Below are positions 25,410 through 33,702 of a stretch of 48,974 nucleotides of DNA, piece by piece (the stretch's first letter is position 1; each line of letters starts with the position of its first letter). Origin of the DNA: Streptomyces albicerus (GTDB lineage: Bacteria; Actinomycetota; Actinomycetes; Streptomycetales; Streptomycetaceae); the NCBI RefSeq assembly GCF_008905045.1, contig NZ_VWMY01000066.1, positions 1 through 48,974 on the forward strand, written 5' to 3'. The notes under the pieces were generated by a model. That model saw nothing but the letters and a program-made list of their open reading frames with translations, was not told where the DNA came from and did not search any database. Both the position numbers and the translations under genes were made by a program.

Positions 25410-26966
25410 ATGTGCGAGGACGACCACGGCATCGGCAGACGCGCCCTGTTCGTGACGGGAGCCGCCGCCGCGCTTACCTTGGGAAGCGTGACCTTCACCA
25501 GCGGCGCCGACACGGCCGACGCGGCCGACGGTGACAACTCCGAGACCCGGACCGTACGCGGCACCCTGCCCACCGGTTCGCCGGACTTCGTGTACCTGCC
25601 CGTCGAAGTCCCCTCCGGCGTGCGGGAGATCAAGGTCGCGTACACCTACGAGAAGCCCTCCGTACCGGCGGGCACCGCGGGCAACGCGCTCGACATCGGC
25701 ATCTTCGACCAGCGCGGCACGGAGCTGGGCGGCAAGGGCTTCCGGGGCTGGTCGGGCGGGGCGCGCACGGAGTTCTTCATCCGCGCGGACGACGCGACAC
25801 CGGGTTACATCCCGGGCCCGGTCCGCGAGGGCACCTGGTACATCGCGCTCGGCCCCTACACGGTGGCCCCGCAGGGACTCCCGTACGAGATCACCATCAC
25901 GCTGACGTACGGCGAGCCGGGTGCCGTCGTGGAGCCGGTCTACCCGCCCTCGCGCGCGAAGGGCCGCGGCCGGGCCTGGTACCGGGGCGACTGCCACCTG
26001 CACTCCTGGTACTCGGACGGCCGCCGCACACCGGCGGAGATCGCGGCGCTGGCCCGCGCCGCCGGGCTGGACTTCATCAACACGTCCGAGCACAACACGC
26101 ATGCGGCGCACCCGCACTGGGCCTCGGAGGCCGGCGACGACCTGCTGATCATGCTGGGCGAGGAGGTCACGACGCGCAACGGTCACGTGGTGGCCCTCGG
26201 CACGGACCCCGGCACGTTCGTGGACTGGCGCTACCGGGCGCGCGAGAACCGTTTCGGCAAGTACGCGAGGGAGATCCGCCGCTCCGGCGGCCTGGTCGTC
26301 CCCGCCCACCCGCACGCCACCTGCATCGGCTGCAACTGGAAGTTCGGCTTCGGCGAGGCGGACGCGGTCGAGGTGTGGAACGGCCCGTTCGGGCCCGACG
26401 ACGAGATGTCGCTGGCCGACTGGGACAGCATGCTCGTCGCTTCTGTCCGGGAGGGACGGAACGGCGGGGAGGGCGGCGACGGCAGGGGCCGGGACTGGAT
26501 CCCGGCGATGGGCAACAGCGACGCCCACCGCCACCCCGACCCCGTCGGCACCCCGCAGACCGTCGTCCTCGCCGACGACCTGACCCGCGAGGCGATCCAG
26601 GAGGGCATCCGCGCGGGCCGGTCCTACGTGGCGGAGTCGAAGACGGTGTCGCTGTCATTCTCGGCCACCGGCCCGAAGGGCGAACACGCGGGTATCGGCG
26701 GCCGGTTGAGGGTGGACCGCGACGCCCCGGTCACGGTCCGCCTCGAGACCACGGGCACGCCCCGCTGCACGGTCCGCTTCGTCACGGACCAGGGCGTGCT
26801 GCACACGAGCTCGGTGATCCCGGTGTCGGGCTCCGGGACGGTGGAGTGGCGTACGACGGCGCAGTACGCGGCATACGTACGGGCGGAAGTACGGCACGAG
26901 GCGGCGGCCGGTCCGTTGCCGGGGGCACTGGCCGCGTTCACCAACCCGATCTTCCTGGGGCGGTAG
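25410..26966 (+). CDS. Exported CehA/McbA-family metallohydrolase with PHP domain
   Basis: A 518-residue protein with a Tat-type signal (GRRALFVTGAAAALTLG) and thus probable export in folded form. Residues about 50-175 form a beta-rich pre-domain. The PHP domain starts at GDCHLHSWYSDG (about 193-204), with metal ligands HLH, the later SEHNT, GEEVTT, PAHPH and GNSDAHRH. PHP enzymes hydrolyse phosphoesters with three metals; CehA/McbA relatives act on carbaryl or phosphate esters. The natural substrate is unknown. The start at 25410 follows CGGGAG. The leader 25118-25409 (292 bp) holds both divergent promoters (fbiC and this gene); no other gene is visible in it. Confidence 0.88.
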   Translation: MCEDDHGIGRRALFVTGAAAALTLGSVTFTSGADTADAADGDNSETRTVRGTLPTGSPDFVYLPVEVPSGVREIKVAYTYEKPSVPAGTAGNALDIGIFDQRGTELGGKGFRGWSGGARTEFFIRADDATPGYIPGPVREGTWYIALGPYTVAPQGLPYEITITLTYGEPGAVVEPVYPPSRAKGRGRAWYRGDCHLHSWYSDGRRTPAEIAALARAAGLDFINTSEHNTHAAHPHWASEAGDDLLIMLGEEVTTRNGHVVALGTDPGTFVDWRYRARENRFGKYAREIRRSGGLVVPAHPHATCIGCNWKFGFGEADAVEVWNGPFGPDDEMSLADWDSMLVASVREGRNGGEGGDGRGRDWIPAMGNSDAHRHPDPVGTPQTVVLADDLTREAIQEGIRAGRSYVAESKTVSLSFSATGPKGEHAGIGGRLRVDRDAPVTVRLETTGTPRCTVRFVTDQGVLHTSSVIPVSGSGTVEWRTTAQYAAYVRAEVRHEAAAGPLPGALAAFTNPIFLGR

Positions 26967-27053
26967 CGCTCCGCTGGAGGCACGGTGATCGACCCGCGGG
27001 CCGGTGGGGGTTGGTAGCGCCCACGTGGCGGAGCCGCATATCGATACAGGCCC

Positions 27054-27071
27054 GCGCCCCTTACGGGGCGC
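27054..27071 (+). promoter_or_regulatory. Hairpin in the leader of the CapA-like gene
   Basis: GCGCCCC (27054-27060) pairs with GGGGCGC (27065-27071) around TTAC. It lies just before the AGGAGGAGGGAGG ribosome site. It could be a weak terminator for the PHP gene or a leader hairpin that limits ribosome access. Confidence 0.35.
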
Positions 27072-27090
27072 AGGAGGAGGGAGGCCGAAG

Positions 27091-28539
27091 GTGGCGAGAG
27101 CGCGGTCCTGGTCCCGGCCCTGCTCCCGGCGGGAGGTGCTGGCCCTCGGGGCCGCCGGGGCCGCCGCCACGGCGCTCGCCGCGTGCGACGGCGGTTCGAA
27201 GGACGAGCCACGGCCGTCGGGCGGGTCCGCCACCACCGCCTCGCCGCCCCGCCCCGTACGGCTGCCGCTCGTCCTGGCCGTCCACCCGACGCGGGCCGCG
27301 GGCCTGTCCGCCGACCGGCGGCTCGTGGGGGACGTACGGACCGGTCGGCGACTGACCTGGGAGCAGTTGGGTGGCAGGGGCGGCGCCGCGCGGGTCGTAC
27401 GAGGACCGCACGCGGAGGGTCCTGCCGCCGATGCCAACGCGGACGCGGACGCGGTCCTGGCGGTGCGGCGCGACCCGGACACGGTGGCCGTGGTGCGGGC
27501 GGACGCGCTCGGCCCGGGAGTGTCGGCGCTGCCCGTGGACGGCCACGACCCGGTTTCGGACCCGCGCGGCTACCCGGTGACGGTCCCCGCCGACACGGAC
27601 CCCGGCCCGGTCGCCACGACCCTCTGGACCGGCGACATCATGCTGGGCAGGCGGGTGGGCGCGGAGATCGCCAGGTCCGACGACCCGTCGCTCCCCTTCA
27701 CCAGCACCGCGCGCCGCCTCGTGACCGCCGACCTGACCGTCGGGAACCTGGAGTGCACCCTGTCCCGGGCCGGCCCGCCCACCCAGGGCGGCGACTCCTT
27801 CGCCGCCGATCCCACGTCGCTCGCGGGCCTGCGCCAGGCGGGGTTCGACGTCCTTCTCCTGGCCAACAACCACCTCGGCGACTTCGGCCCCGAGGCCCTG
27901 CGGCGCACCGTACGCAGCGCGCGAGCCGCGGGTTTCGCCACGACCGGAGCGGGCGACGACCTGGCCGCCGCCCGCGAACCGGCGATCGTCCGCGTGGGAG
28001 CCCTGCGCTTCGGCATCCTCTCCTTCAACGCGATCGGCGAGACCCCGCCCGCCGGACCCGCCACCCCGGGCGCGGTCCGCCTGCGAATGCCGCCCCGCAC
28101 CGGCCCGCTCAACACGTCCGACCTGGCCGCGCTGGAAGCCTCGGTCCGCGCCCTGCACACCCGCGCCGACGTGGTGGTCGTCTGCCCGCACTGGGGCCGG
28201 CAGTACACGCACCGCCCGGTCCCGGCCCAGCACACGGTGGCCCACCGCCTCATCGACGCGGGCGCCGACGCGGTGATCGCCTCACACCCACACTGGGTCC
28301 AGAACCTGGAGCTGTACAAGGGCCGACCGGTGGCCCACTCCCTCGGCAACTTCGTCTTCGACATGGACTTCTCCCCCGAGGTACGCCAGGGCGTGGTGCT
28401 GGAGCTGGTCTTCTGGGGAGCGAGCCCGATGGCGGCACGGCCGCTGCCGATCCAGATCGGGGACCGGTACGTGCCGCATTTCTTGGGTGCGGGCAGCAGG
28501 GAGTCACGCGAGATCCTCGCCGACGTCTGGCCCCGCTAG
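27091..28539 (+). CDS. CapA-family lipoprotein (PGA_cap metallophosphoesterase-like)
   Basis: A 482-residue protein with an N-terminal CSRREVLALGAAGAAATALAAC: a twin-arginine signal ending in the lipobox LAAC, so it is probably a Tat-exported lipoprotein. A variable region follows to about residue 175. The CapA/PgsA domain shows WTGDIMLGRRV, NLECTLS, LLANNHLGDFGPEAL, VVVCPHWGRQYTHRP and IASHPHWVQ, which are the metal-binding motifs of the calcineurin-like PGA_cap family. Relatives help make or anchor poly-gamma-glutamate capsules, but in Streptomyces their role is unclear and no pgsB/pgsC genes are near. The GTG 27091 is chosen for its strong ribosome site and correct signal position. Confidence 0.88.
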   Translation: MARARSWSRPCSRREVLALGAAGAAATALAACDGGSKDEPRPSGGSATTASPPRPVRLPLVLAVHPTRAAGLSADRRLVGDVRTGRRLTWEQLGGRGGAARVVRGPHAEGPAADANADADAVLAVRRDPDTVAVVRADALGPGVSALPVDGHDPVSDPRGYPVTVPADTDPGPVATTLWTGDIMLGRRVGAEIARSDDPSLPFTSTARRLVTADLTVGNLECTLSRAGPPTQGGDSFAADPTSLAGLRQAGFDVLLLANNHLGDFGPEALRRTVRSARAAGFATTGAGDDLAAAREPAIVRVGALRFGILSFNAIGETPPAGPATPGAVRLRMPPRTGPLNTSDLAALEASVRALHTRADVVVVCPHWGRQYTHRPVPAQHTVAHRLIDAGADAVIASHPHWVQNLELYKGRPVAHSLGNFVFDMDFSPEVRQGVVLELVFWGASPMAARPLPIQIGDRYVPHFLGAGSRESREILADVWPR

Positions 28540-28580
28540 GGGCGCGGGGAACTGCGCGACCAGCCCCAACGCACCCGCAG
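28538..28580. repeat. Dispersed 43-bp intergenic element, copy 1
   Basis: It starts AGGGGCGCGGGGAACTGCGC, directly at the CapA stop codon, and ends ACCCGCAG. A second copy at 40489-40531 matches it at 40 of 43 positions. I recognise this as an intergenic sequence seen many times in Streptomyces genomes. Here it lies between two convergent genes. Confidence 0.8.
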
Positions 28581-28602
28581 TTCACGATCGACCGGAAGTC
28601 CC

Positions 28603-29637
28603 CTACGTATCGCGGTCAAAAGCAATATGCAGATGATCCCGATGAACCCGATCCGAGAAAAACGATCCCCCACTGAGCAACCGAGGCCCACCCACGTTGT
28701 ACGCCCCCGCCAGAACTGCAGCCCGCATAAACCCATCAACCAGCGAATCAGGCGTAGCAGGATCAATCACCGCACGCCCATCAACGGCCCACACATCAAA
28801 CGCCCGCATCCGAGTGTGATCACTGAGCCGCCCGGTACCGAAGACGTTCCGCGGATGCCCCGTATGGACAACGCTCACATCAACCTCGTACGACTCCGCC
28901 AGCGTGAGCAACCCCCGCAACGGCCGGGGCCGCAGCCGGCCCGCAAGGACGTCGGCCTCACCCGCAGGCGGCAGCCGAATCCGCTCGTGCCCCACAACCC
29001 GCTCGATCAGCGCACCGGGCCGATCGAGGGGCGGCGCGGTGCGGGACGGATACAGGGCGCCGACCTGCCACCCGGACCCGCCCCGCGTGAGCCGTACGTC
29101 GACGGTCGCCCCGCCGTCCGCCACGGTCCCGTCCGCCGCCCGCCCCCACTGGCGGAGGGCGACCAGGACACTGGCGCGGGCGTCCAGCAGGCCTCCGTAC
29201 TGCGCGGCGATGACCCGGACCGTGGCCTCGGCCCCGGCGTCGAGCAGGGGCCGGGCCTGGCCGACCAGCCGCTCGGCGGACGCGTCGGGCACGCCCGCCG
29301 CCTCGGCCCGTTCCACCGCGGGACCGGCCCCGTCCTGCCCGCGCGTCCACGTGCCGAGGGCTTCCAGCAGCCGTACGGCCGCCTCTTTCGCGCGGGGCTC
29401 GACCTCGGTGCGGAGGAGGGGCCACGGGGACGCGGACGGAAGGGGATCGGGATCCGGTGAGGGTGAGGTCACTCGGGGCGAGCGCGGGCTCTGAGCACTC
29501 TCGGTCGACGTCGACCTGGGGGTGGGCGTGGACTCCTCGTCCCCGCCCGTACAACCGACCAGCCCGAGCCCGCCCGCAGCCGCGGCCCCGGCCGCGCCCA
29601 CCAGCAACACCCGCCTGCCGGGCCCCGATTCGGTCAC
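28603..29637 (-). CDS. Lipoprotein with M15/DD-peptidase-like C-terminal domain
   Basis: A 344-residue protein with signal RRVLLVGAAGAAAAGGLGLVGC ending in the lipobox LVGC, then a Ser/Pro linker. The C-terminal 120 residues show SDHTRMRAFDVWAVDG and SDRVHRDHLHIAFDRD. These resemble the zinc ligands (His, Asp, and a final His in DHLH) of M15/hedgehog-type peptidoglycan peptidases. If active it would trim cell-wall peptides; if not, it binds the wall. The GTG at 29637 has GGTGGGG upstream. It follows the TAP-like peptidase gene by 41 nt and may be co-transcribed with it. Confidence 0.78.
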   Translation of the reverse strand: MTESGPGRRVLLVGAAGAAAAGGLGLVGCTGGDEESTPTPRSTSTESAQSPRSPRVTSPSPDPDPLPSASPWPLLRTEVEPRAKEAAVRLLEALGTWTRGQDGAGPAVERAEAAGVPDASAERLVGQARPLLDAGAEATVRVIAAQYGGLLDARASVLVALRQWGRAADGTVADGGATVDVRLTRGGSGWQVGALYPSRTAPPLDRPGALIERVVGHERIRLPPAGEADVLAGRLRPRPLRGLLTLAESYEVDVSVVHTGHPRNVFGTGRLSDHTRMRAFDVWAVDGRAVIDPATPDSLVDGFMRAAVLAGAYNVGGPRLLSGGSFFSDRVHRDHLHIAFDRDT

Positions 29638-29678
29638 CCCACCAGCATCACTCCGTACGCGGACACACTGTCAAGCTG

Positions 29679-31172
29679 CTAGGCGCAGTACGTGTCCCGG
29701 GCGGGCCGTTCCCCCGTGGCCAGATAGCGGGAGACGGCTCGGTCTCCGCAGGCGTTGCCGTTGCCGAGGTAGGCGTCGTGCCCGGTGGAGTTGACGGTCA
29801 CCATGACGGCGCGCTTGCCGAGGGCGGCGCGGAGTTTGCGGGCGCCGCCGAGCGGGGCGGCCGGGTCGCGCTCGTTCTGGACGAGCAGGACCGTGGACGG
29901 ACCGTGATCGGTGATCCGTACGGGATTCTCCTTCAGCGGATACGGCCAGGCGGCGCAGCCCGTCGCGTTCCTCGGCATCCCTGCGGTCAGCGGGTACTTG
30001 GTCCGGCTCTCGTCAACGTCCTTCTGGTACACGGCGGTTTCCCTGGGCCATGCGCCGTCGTTGCAGAAGGTGGCGAGGGCGACGGAGAGGCCGTTCTGCA
30101 GGAGCGGCTCGGGGGGCGTCTCGGGAGCGGGCGGGACGGTGCCCTTCTGCGCGGCCAGGATCAACTGGGCCAGCCCCGGGAAGCCGTCGGGATCGTAGAA
30201 GGCGTCCACCATGGCCTGGCGCAGCACATTGCCGCTCAGCTCCGCCGGGTTGGCGCCGGGCCAGGGGATCGGCTCACGGTCGAGCCGGGCGGCGAGCCGC
30301 AGGACCAGCGGCCGCACCTCGTCGGCCGTGTCGGCCAGCCGGTCCGGATTCCCGGGCGCCGAAGCCCACTTGGCGAACTCGGGAAAGACGTCTTCGACGC
30401 CGGCCTCGAACCCCGCCCACAAGGCACGGGTACCCCCGCCCTGGTAGGCGTCGCCATTGACGTCCAGGTTGCTGTCCAGCACGAAGCGGTCGGTGCGGTG
30501 CGGGAACAACTGGCTGTAGACCGCGCCGAGATACGCGCCGTACGAGAGACCCCACGCGGACAGCTTCCGCTCGCCCAGCGCTGCCCGGATCCGGTCGATG
30601 TCACGGGCGTTGTCGCGACTGTTGATGTGACGCACCAACTCACCGCCGTTGCGCTCGCAGGCGTCGGCCATCCGTCGCGCGGCAGCCATGTTTCCGGTGA
30701 CCGACCCGTCCGGGGCGGGCCAGGGAAAGAACTTGGACCTGGCCAGGTGTTCCGTCTCGAGACCGCAGCTGACCGGGGCGGACCTGCCGACGCCCCGGGG
30801 GTCGAACCCGATCAGGTCGTACGCGTTCCGCACCTCCTGCGGCAGCTTCTGCCCCTTCCCGGAGATTTCGTCGAGGCTGCCGCCGCCGGGCCCGCCTGCG
30901 ATCAGCAGTAAGGCGCCGCGGCGGTCGGCCGGCTTCTCGCTGGGGATACGGGAGATGGCGATGCCGATCTTCTTCCCGCCGGGGTCGGAGTAGTCCATCG
31001 GCACCTCGACGGTCGCGCACTCCTGCCGGGGGTCGAGCCCGCTCCCTTCGCACTTCGCCCACTCAAGGGGCTTGGAAGAGGCGGCGGTTGAGGCCTCCGC
31101 CGTGAGTGGTCCGGTAACACCGAGAACCACGACGGAGGCAGCTATCAGGGAGACTTTCCGCTTGGTCTTCAT
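29679..31172 (-). CDS. Secreted alpha/beta hydrolase, TAP-like (tripeptidyl aminopeptidase) family
   Basis: A protein of about 497 residues with a Sec signal (MKTKRKVSLIAASVVVLGVTGPLTAEAS). The hydrolase fold shows the oxyanion segment LLIAGGPGGGS, YDLIGFDPRGVGRS, the nucleophile elbow WGLSYGAYLG (Ser in GLSYG) and a late NSTGHDAYLG with the catalytic His. It closely resembles Streptomyces SlpD/SlpE/Tap peptidases, which release tripeptides from protein N-termini. The start is 31172 or 31190 (MKPIHV); neither has a good ribosome site. Both lie inside a 9-bp inverted repeat (31172-31194), which may control initiation. Confidence 0.9.
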   Translation of the reverse strand: MKTKRKVSLIAASVVVLGVTGPLTAEASTAASSKPLEWAKCEGSGLDPRQECATVEVPMDYSDPGGKKIGIAISRIPSEKPADRRGALLLIAGGPGGGSLDEISGKGQKLPQEVRNAYDLIGFDPRGVGRSAPVSCGLETEHLARSKFFPWPAPDGSVTGNMAAARRMADACERNGGELVRHINSRDNARDIDRIRAALGERKLSAWGLSYGAYLGAVYSQLFPHRTDRFVLDSNLDVNGDAYQGGGTRALWAGFEAGVEDVFPEFAKWASAPGNPDRLADTADEVRPLVLRLAARLDREPIPWPGANPAELSGNVLRQAMVDAFYDPDGFPGLAQLILAAQKGTVPPAPETPPEPLLQNGLSVALATFCNDGAWPRETAVYQKDVDESRTKYPLTAGMPRNATGCAAWPYPLKENPVRITDHGPSTVLLVQNERDPAAPLGGARKLRAALGKRAVMVTVNSTGHDAYLGNGNACGDRAVSRYLATGERPARDTYCA

Positions 31173-31194
31173 CACATGAATCGGCTTCATGTGA
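31172..31194. promoter_or_regulatory. Inverted repeat covering the start codons of the TAP-like gene
   Basis: TCACATGAA (31172-31180) and TTCATGTGA (31186-31194) are perfect inverted repeats around TCGGC and contain both candidate ATG codons of the minus-strand gene. It could be an operator or an mRNA hairpin that hides the start. Confidence 0.5.
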
Positions 31195-31265
31195 ATGAGC
31201 TTCGCGGACCCGCCCCGGCCGCCCCATCCGGCCAGCAGGCCTGTCCGCACGGCGGTTAACCGAAC

Positions 31266-31373
31266 ATGGCGTCGGCACCGGTGAGCAGGCTCGACATCGT
31301 GGAGGCCATACTCTCGACCACCCCCGCCGCCTTCGGCACCCTCCTCCAAGCCCTCAAGAGGAACGATGACTGA
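31266..31373 (+). CDS. 35-codon possible ORF overlapping the Ddn-like gene
   Basis: ATG at 31266 encodes MASAPVSRLDIVEAILSTT and a further 16 residues ending ALKRNDD, with TGA at 31371. It overlaps the next ATG (31366) by 8 nt in another frame. It would form two amphipathic helices. The ribosome site is poor, so it may be a chance ORF. The overlap with the following start is the only positive sign. Confidence 0.25.
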   Translation: MASAPVSRLDIVEAILSTTPAAFGTLLQALKRNDD

Positions 31374-31770
31374 GATGTCGCGCTACCACGAGTTCAAGTT
31401 CCGCGCCGTCACGACCTTCCAGAAGCGGGTCGGCAACCCCGTCACGAAGCTGCTGCCGTTCCAGACGCTCCTGGAGACCACCGGGCGGAAGTCCGGGCTG
31501 CCGCGCCGGACCCCGGTCGGCGGTCGCCGTATCGGACAGGAGTTCTGGATCGTCTCCGAGTACGGCGAGAAGTCGCAGTACGTGCGGAACATCCAGGCGG
31601 ACCCGAGCGTCCGGGTCCGCGTCAAGGGCCGTTGGCACCACGGCACGGCCCACCTGCTGCACGAGGACGACGCCCGCGCCCGGCTCAAGTCCCTGCCCCG
31701 GATGAACAGCGCCGCGGTGCGAGCGGTCGGAACGAATCTGCTGACGGTACGGGTCGACCTGACCGACTGA
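31366..31770 (+). CDS. Deazaflavin (F420)-dependent nitroreductase family protein, Ddn-like
   Basis: A 134-residue single-domain protein of the split beta-barrel fold. The segment LLETTGRKSGLPRRTPVG, followed by FWIVSEYGEKSQYVRNIQADPSVRVRVKGRWHHGTA, is the Ddn/DUF385 signature. In this family the TxGRKSG loop and the basic strand bind F420. Ddn of mycobacteria reduces nitroimidazoles and menaquinone; the physiological substrate here is unknown, and some relatives bind only lipids or fatty acids. The start at 31366 follows AAGAGG; ATG 31375 is an alternative. fbiC in the same window can supply the cofactor. Confidence 0.9.
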   Translation: MTEMSRYHEFKFRAVTTFQKRVGNPVTKLLPFQTLLETTGRKSGLPRRTPVGGRRIGQEFWIVSEYGEKSQYVRNIQADPSVRVRVKGRWHHGTAHLLHEDDARARLKSLPRMNSAAVRAVGTNLLTVRVDLTD

Positions 31771-31775
31771 GCGCG

Positions 31776-31793
31776 GTCGGGTCCGGCCCCGAC
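31776..31793. terminator. Small hairpin between convergent genes
   Basis: GTCGGG (31776-31781) pairs with CCCGAC (31788-31793) across TCCGGC. It lies in the 31-nt gap between the stops at 31770 (+) and 31802 (-). It is short but placed like a bidirectional terminator. Confidence 0.4.
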
Positions 31794-31801
31794 GAAACTG
31801 T

Positions 31802-33484
31802 CTAGGCCGCCCGCCAGACCGTCATGTCCGCGGTCACAAAGCCGATCTCCGGCAGCGCGGTCGACTTCACCTGGATCACGAGCAGCGCGATGTCTCCTGA
31901 GGGGTGCTTGACGCAGATCTCGCTGCCGGCCGCCGCCGCGGCCAGCGGGAGGCTGTGGCTGTCGGCGCCGGTGAGGAGCAGGCGGCACGAATCGAGGGAG
32001 GCACCCGGCTCACCGAACACCATGGTGATCAGGCTGGTGTCGCTCTCCAGCGCACAGTCTTCGTCATCGCAGACGAAGCGGATGTCCCCCTTGCGGTCCT
32101 TCTGGTCCTTCCGCTCCTTGCGGTCGGGCTCCTCGATATCCAGTGGGTTCACCGTGATATCCAGTGGGCTGTCCGCGTCCAGCCACACTGGGGGGTACGC
32201 GACGGCTTTCGGCGGCCCCGGCGCGGTCGAGGAGGGGCGCGACGCATCTGGTGTCCGGTCATCGGTCCCCGACCCTGACCCTGCCCCCGAGCCCGGCGCG
32301 GATGCCGATGAGGACGCCGACGACCGTGCGGACGCCTCAGGACCGGACGCCGACGACGCGGCCGCCTCCCGGTCGCGAAGCCGGTCCGACACCTCCATGA
32401 CCGTCCACGCCAAGCCCGCCAACAGCACCGCAGCCGCCGTCACGACGGCCGTGATCAGCCTGGTACGTCTTCGGCGGGACCGCGGCTCGTCCCGCCACGT
32501 CGGCTGCAGCTGCGGCTGTGCGAGCAACGGCCGCGTGTGCACCGAGGTGGGAAGAAGCGTGTGCACCGGGGTGGGAGCGGCGACCGGGGACGGAACCGTC
32601 ACCTCCGGCCCCGTGATCTCCCGCCAGACGGCCGGCCCCGCGCCCGCGTCGGCGTCCCGGCCCAGCTGCTGTCGGCACCACTCGACGATCTCCGCGGGGG
32701 TGGCCCGTTCCTCCGGATCGGCGGCGAGGCACCGGGCGATCAGCGGACGGAGCTGCGCCGGCAGAGGGGACAGGTCAGGTTTCTCGTGCACGATCCGGTA
32801 CAGCACGCCGACCGAGTTGCCGTCCCCGTACAGCGGCTCGCCCAGCGCCGCGAAGGCCGCTGTCTGGCCGAGCGCGAAGACGTCGGTCGCCGCCGTGACC
32901 TCACCTGCGGACGCCTGCTCGGGAGCCATGAACTGGGGCGTGCCGACCGCGGCTCCCGTGGCTGTGTGCGAGGTGATGCCGGAGGCCAGCGAGATGCCGA
33001 AGTCGATCACCCGCGGCCCGTCGGCGGCCAGCAGCACGTTCGACGGCTTCAGGTCCCGGTGCACGATTCCCGCGTCGTGGATGGCCTGCAGGGCCTCGGC
33101 CACCCCCGCCATCAGCCACAGCACCGCCGGCACCGGCAGGGGTCCGCGCCTGGCGACGGCGTCTGCCAGGGAGGGGCCGGGCACGTACAGCGTGGCCAGC
33201 CAGGGCGGTACGCCGTCCGCGTCGGCGTCGATCAGCTCGGCGGTGTACACGCCCCGGACCCGCTGGGCCGCCTTTATCTCCCGGCGGAACCCTCGCCGGA
33301 AGGCCGGATCGTCTGCGAGCTCCGGCCGTATCACCTTGATCGCCACCGGTCGGCCGCCCTGCGTGTGCGACAGGTAGACCCGGCCCATGCCTCCCGCGCC
33401 GAGCCGGGCGGCAAGACGGTAGCCGGCCACCAGGGGCGGATCGTCCGCCTGCAGCGGCTGGAACACCTCAGTCGCGTTGTTCAT
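31802..33484 (-). CDS. Transmembrane Ser/Thr protein kinase (PknB/Hanks type)
   Basis: A 560-residue kinase. The ATP loop is LGAGGMGRVY (28-37), the invariant lysine is in VAIKVI (Lys50), the catalytic loop is HRDLKPSNV (Asp144), then DFG (161-163) and GTPQFMAPEQ. A linker leads to one membrane segment (LITAVVTAAAVLLAGLAW, about 375-393). The external part is a long Ser/Ala-rich stalk and a small C-terminal domain with CDDEDC and other cysteines. It lacks PASTA repeats and the PQQ propeller that AfsK carries, so I do not call it afsK. It probably senses an external ligand and phosphorylates cytoplasmic proteins. The ATG at 33484 follows GAGGG. Confidence 0.93.
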   Translation of the reverse strand: MNNATEVFQPLQADDPPLVAGYRLAARLGAGGMGRVYLSHTQGGRPVAIKVIRPELADDPAFRRGFRREIKAAQRVRGVYTAELIDADADGVPPWLATLYVPGPSLADAVARRGPLPVPAVLWLMAGVAEALQAIHDAGIVHRDLKPSNVLLAADGPRVIDFGISLASGITSHTATGAAVGTPQFMAPEQASAGEVTAATDVFALGQTAAFAALGEPLYGDGNSVGVLYRIVHEKPDLSPLPAQLRPLIARCLAADPEERATPAEIVEWCRQQLGRDADAGAGPAVWREITGPEVTVPSPVAAPTPVHTLLPTSVHTRPLLAQPQLQPTWRDEPRSRRRRTRLITAVVTAAAVLLAGLAWTVMEVSDRLRDREAAASSASGPEASARSSASSSASAPGSGAGSGSGTDDRTPDASRPSSTAPGPPKAVAYPPVWLDADSPLDITVNPLDIEEPDRKERKDQKDRKGDIRFVCDDEDCALESDTSLITMVFGEPGASLDSCRLLLTGADSHSLPLAAAAAGSEICVKHPSGDIALLVIQVKSTALPEIGFVTADMTVWRAA

Positions 33485-33702
33485 TGCCCTCGTCCCCCCC
33501 TGATCCCCTGATCCGACCCTCAACGGCAGCCCGGAGCGTGTCCCTTGAGTTGGTTCGGGAGCTGGACTGACGTGTCTGGCCATCCCGCCAAGATCGCGCG
33601 GGACTGGAAAGTCAAGCACGACTGCGCGGGGTTCGTGACCCTGTTCGAGATCGAGACGGGGTTACGGCGGAGGGCATCGGGTCCAACGGGGAGGGCCTCT
33701 GC

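Noticed and set aside
31802..33484. Ser/Thr kinase as AfsK
   Set aside because: AfsK has a C-terminal PQQ-type propeller and normally lies near afsS. This kinase has a Ser-rich stalk and lies 13 kb from afsR.
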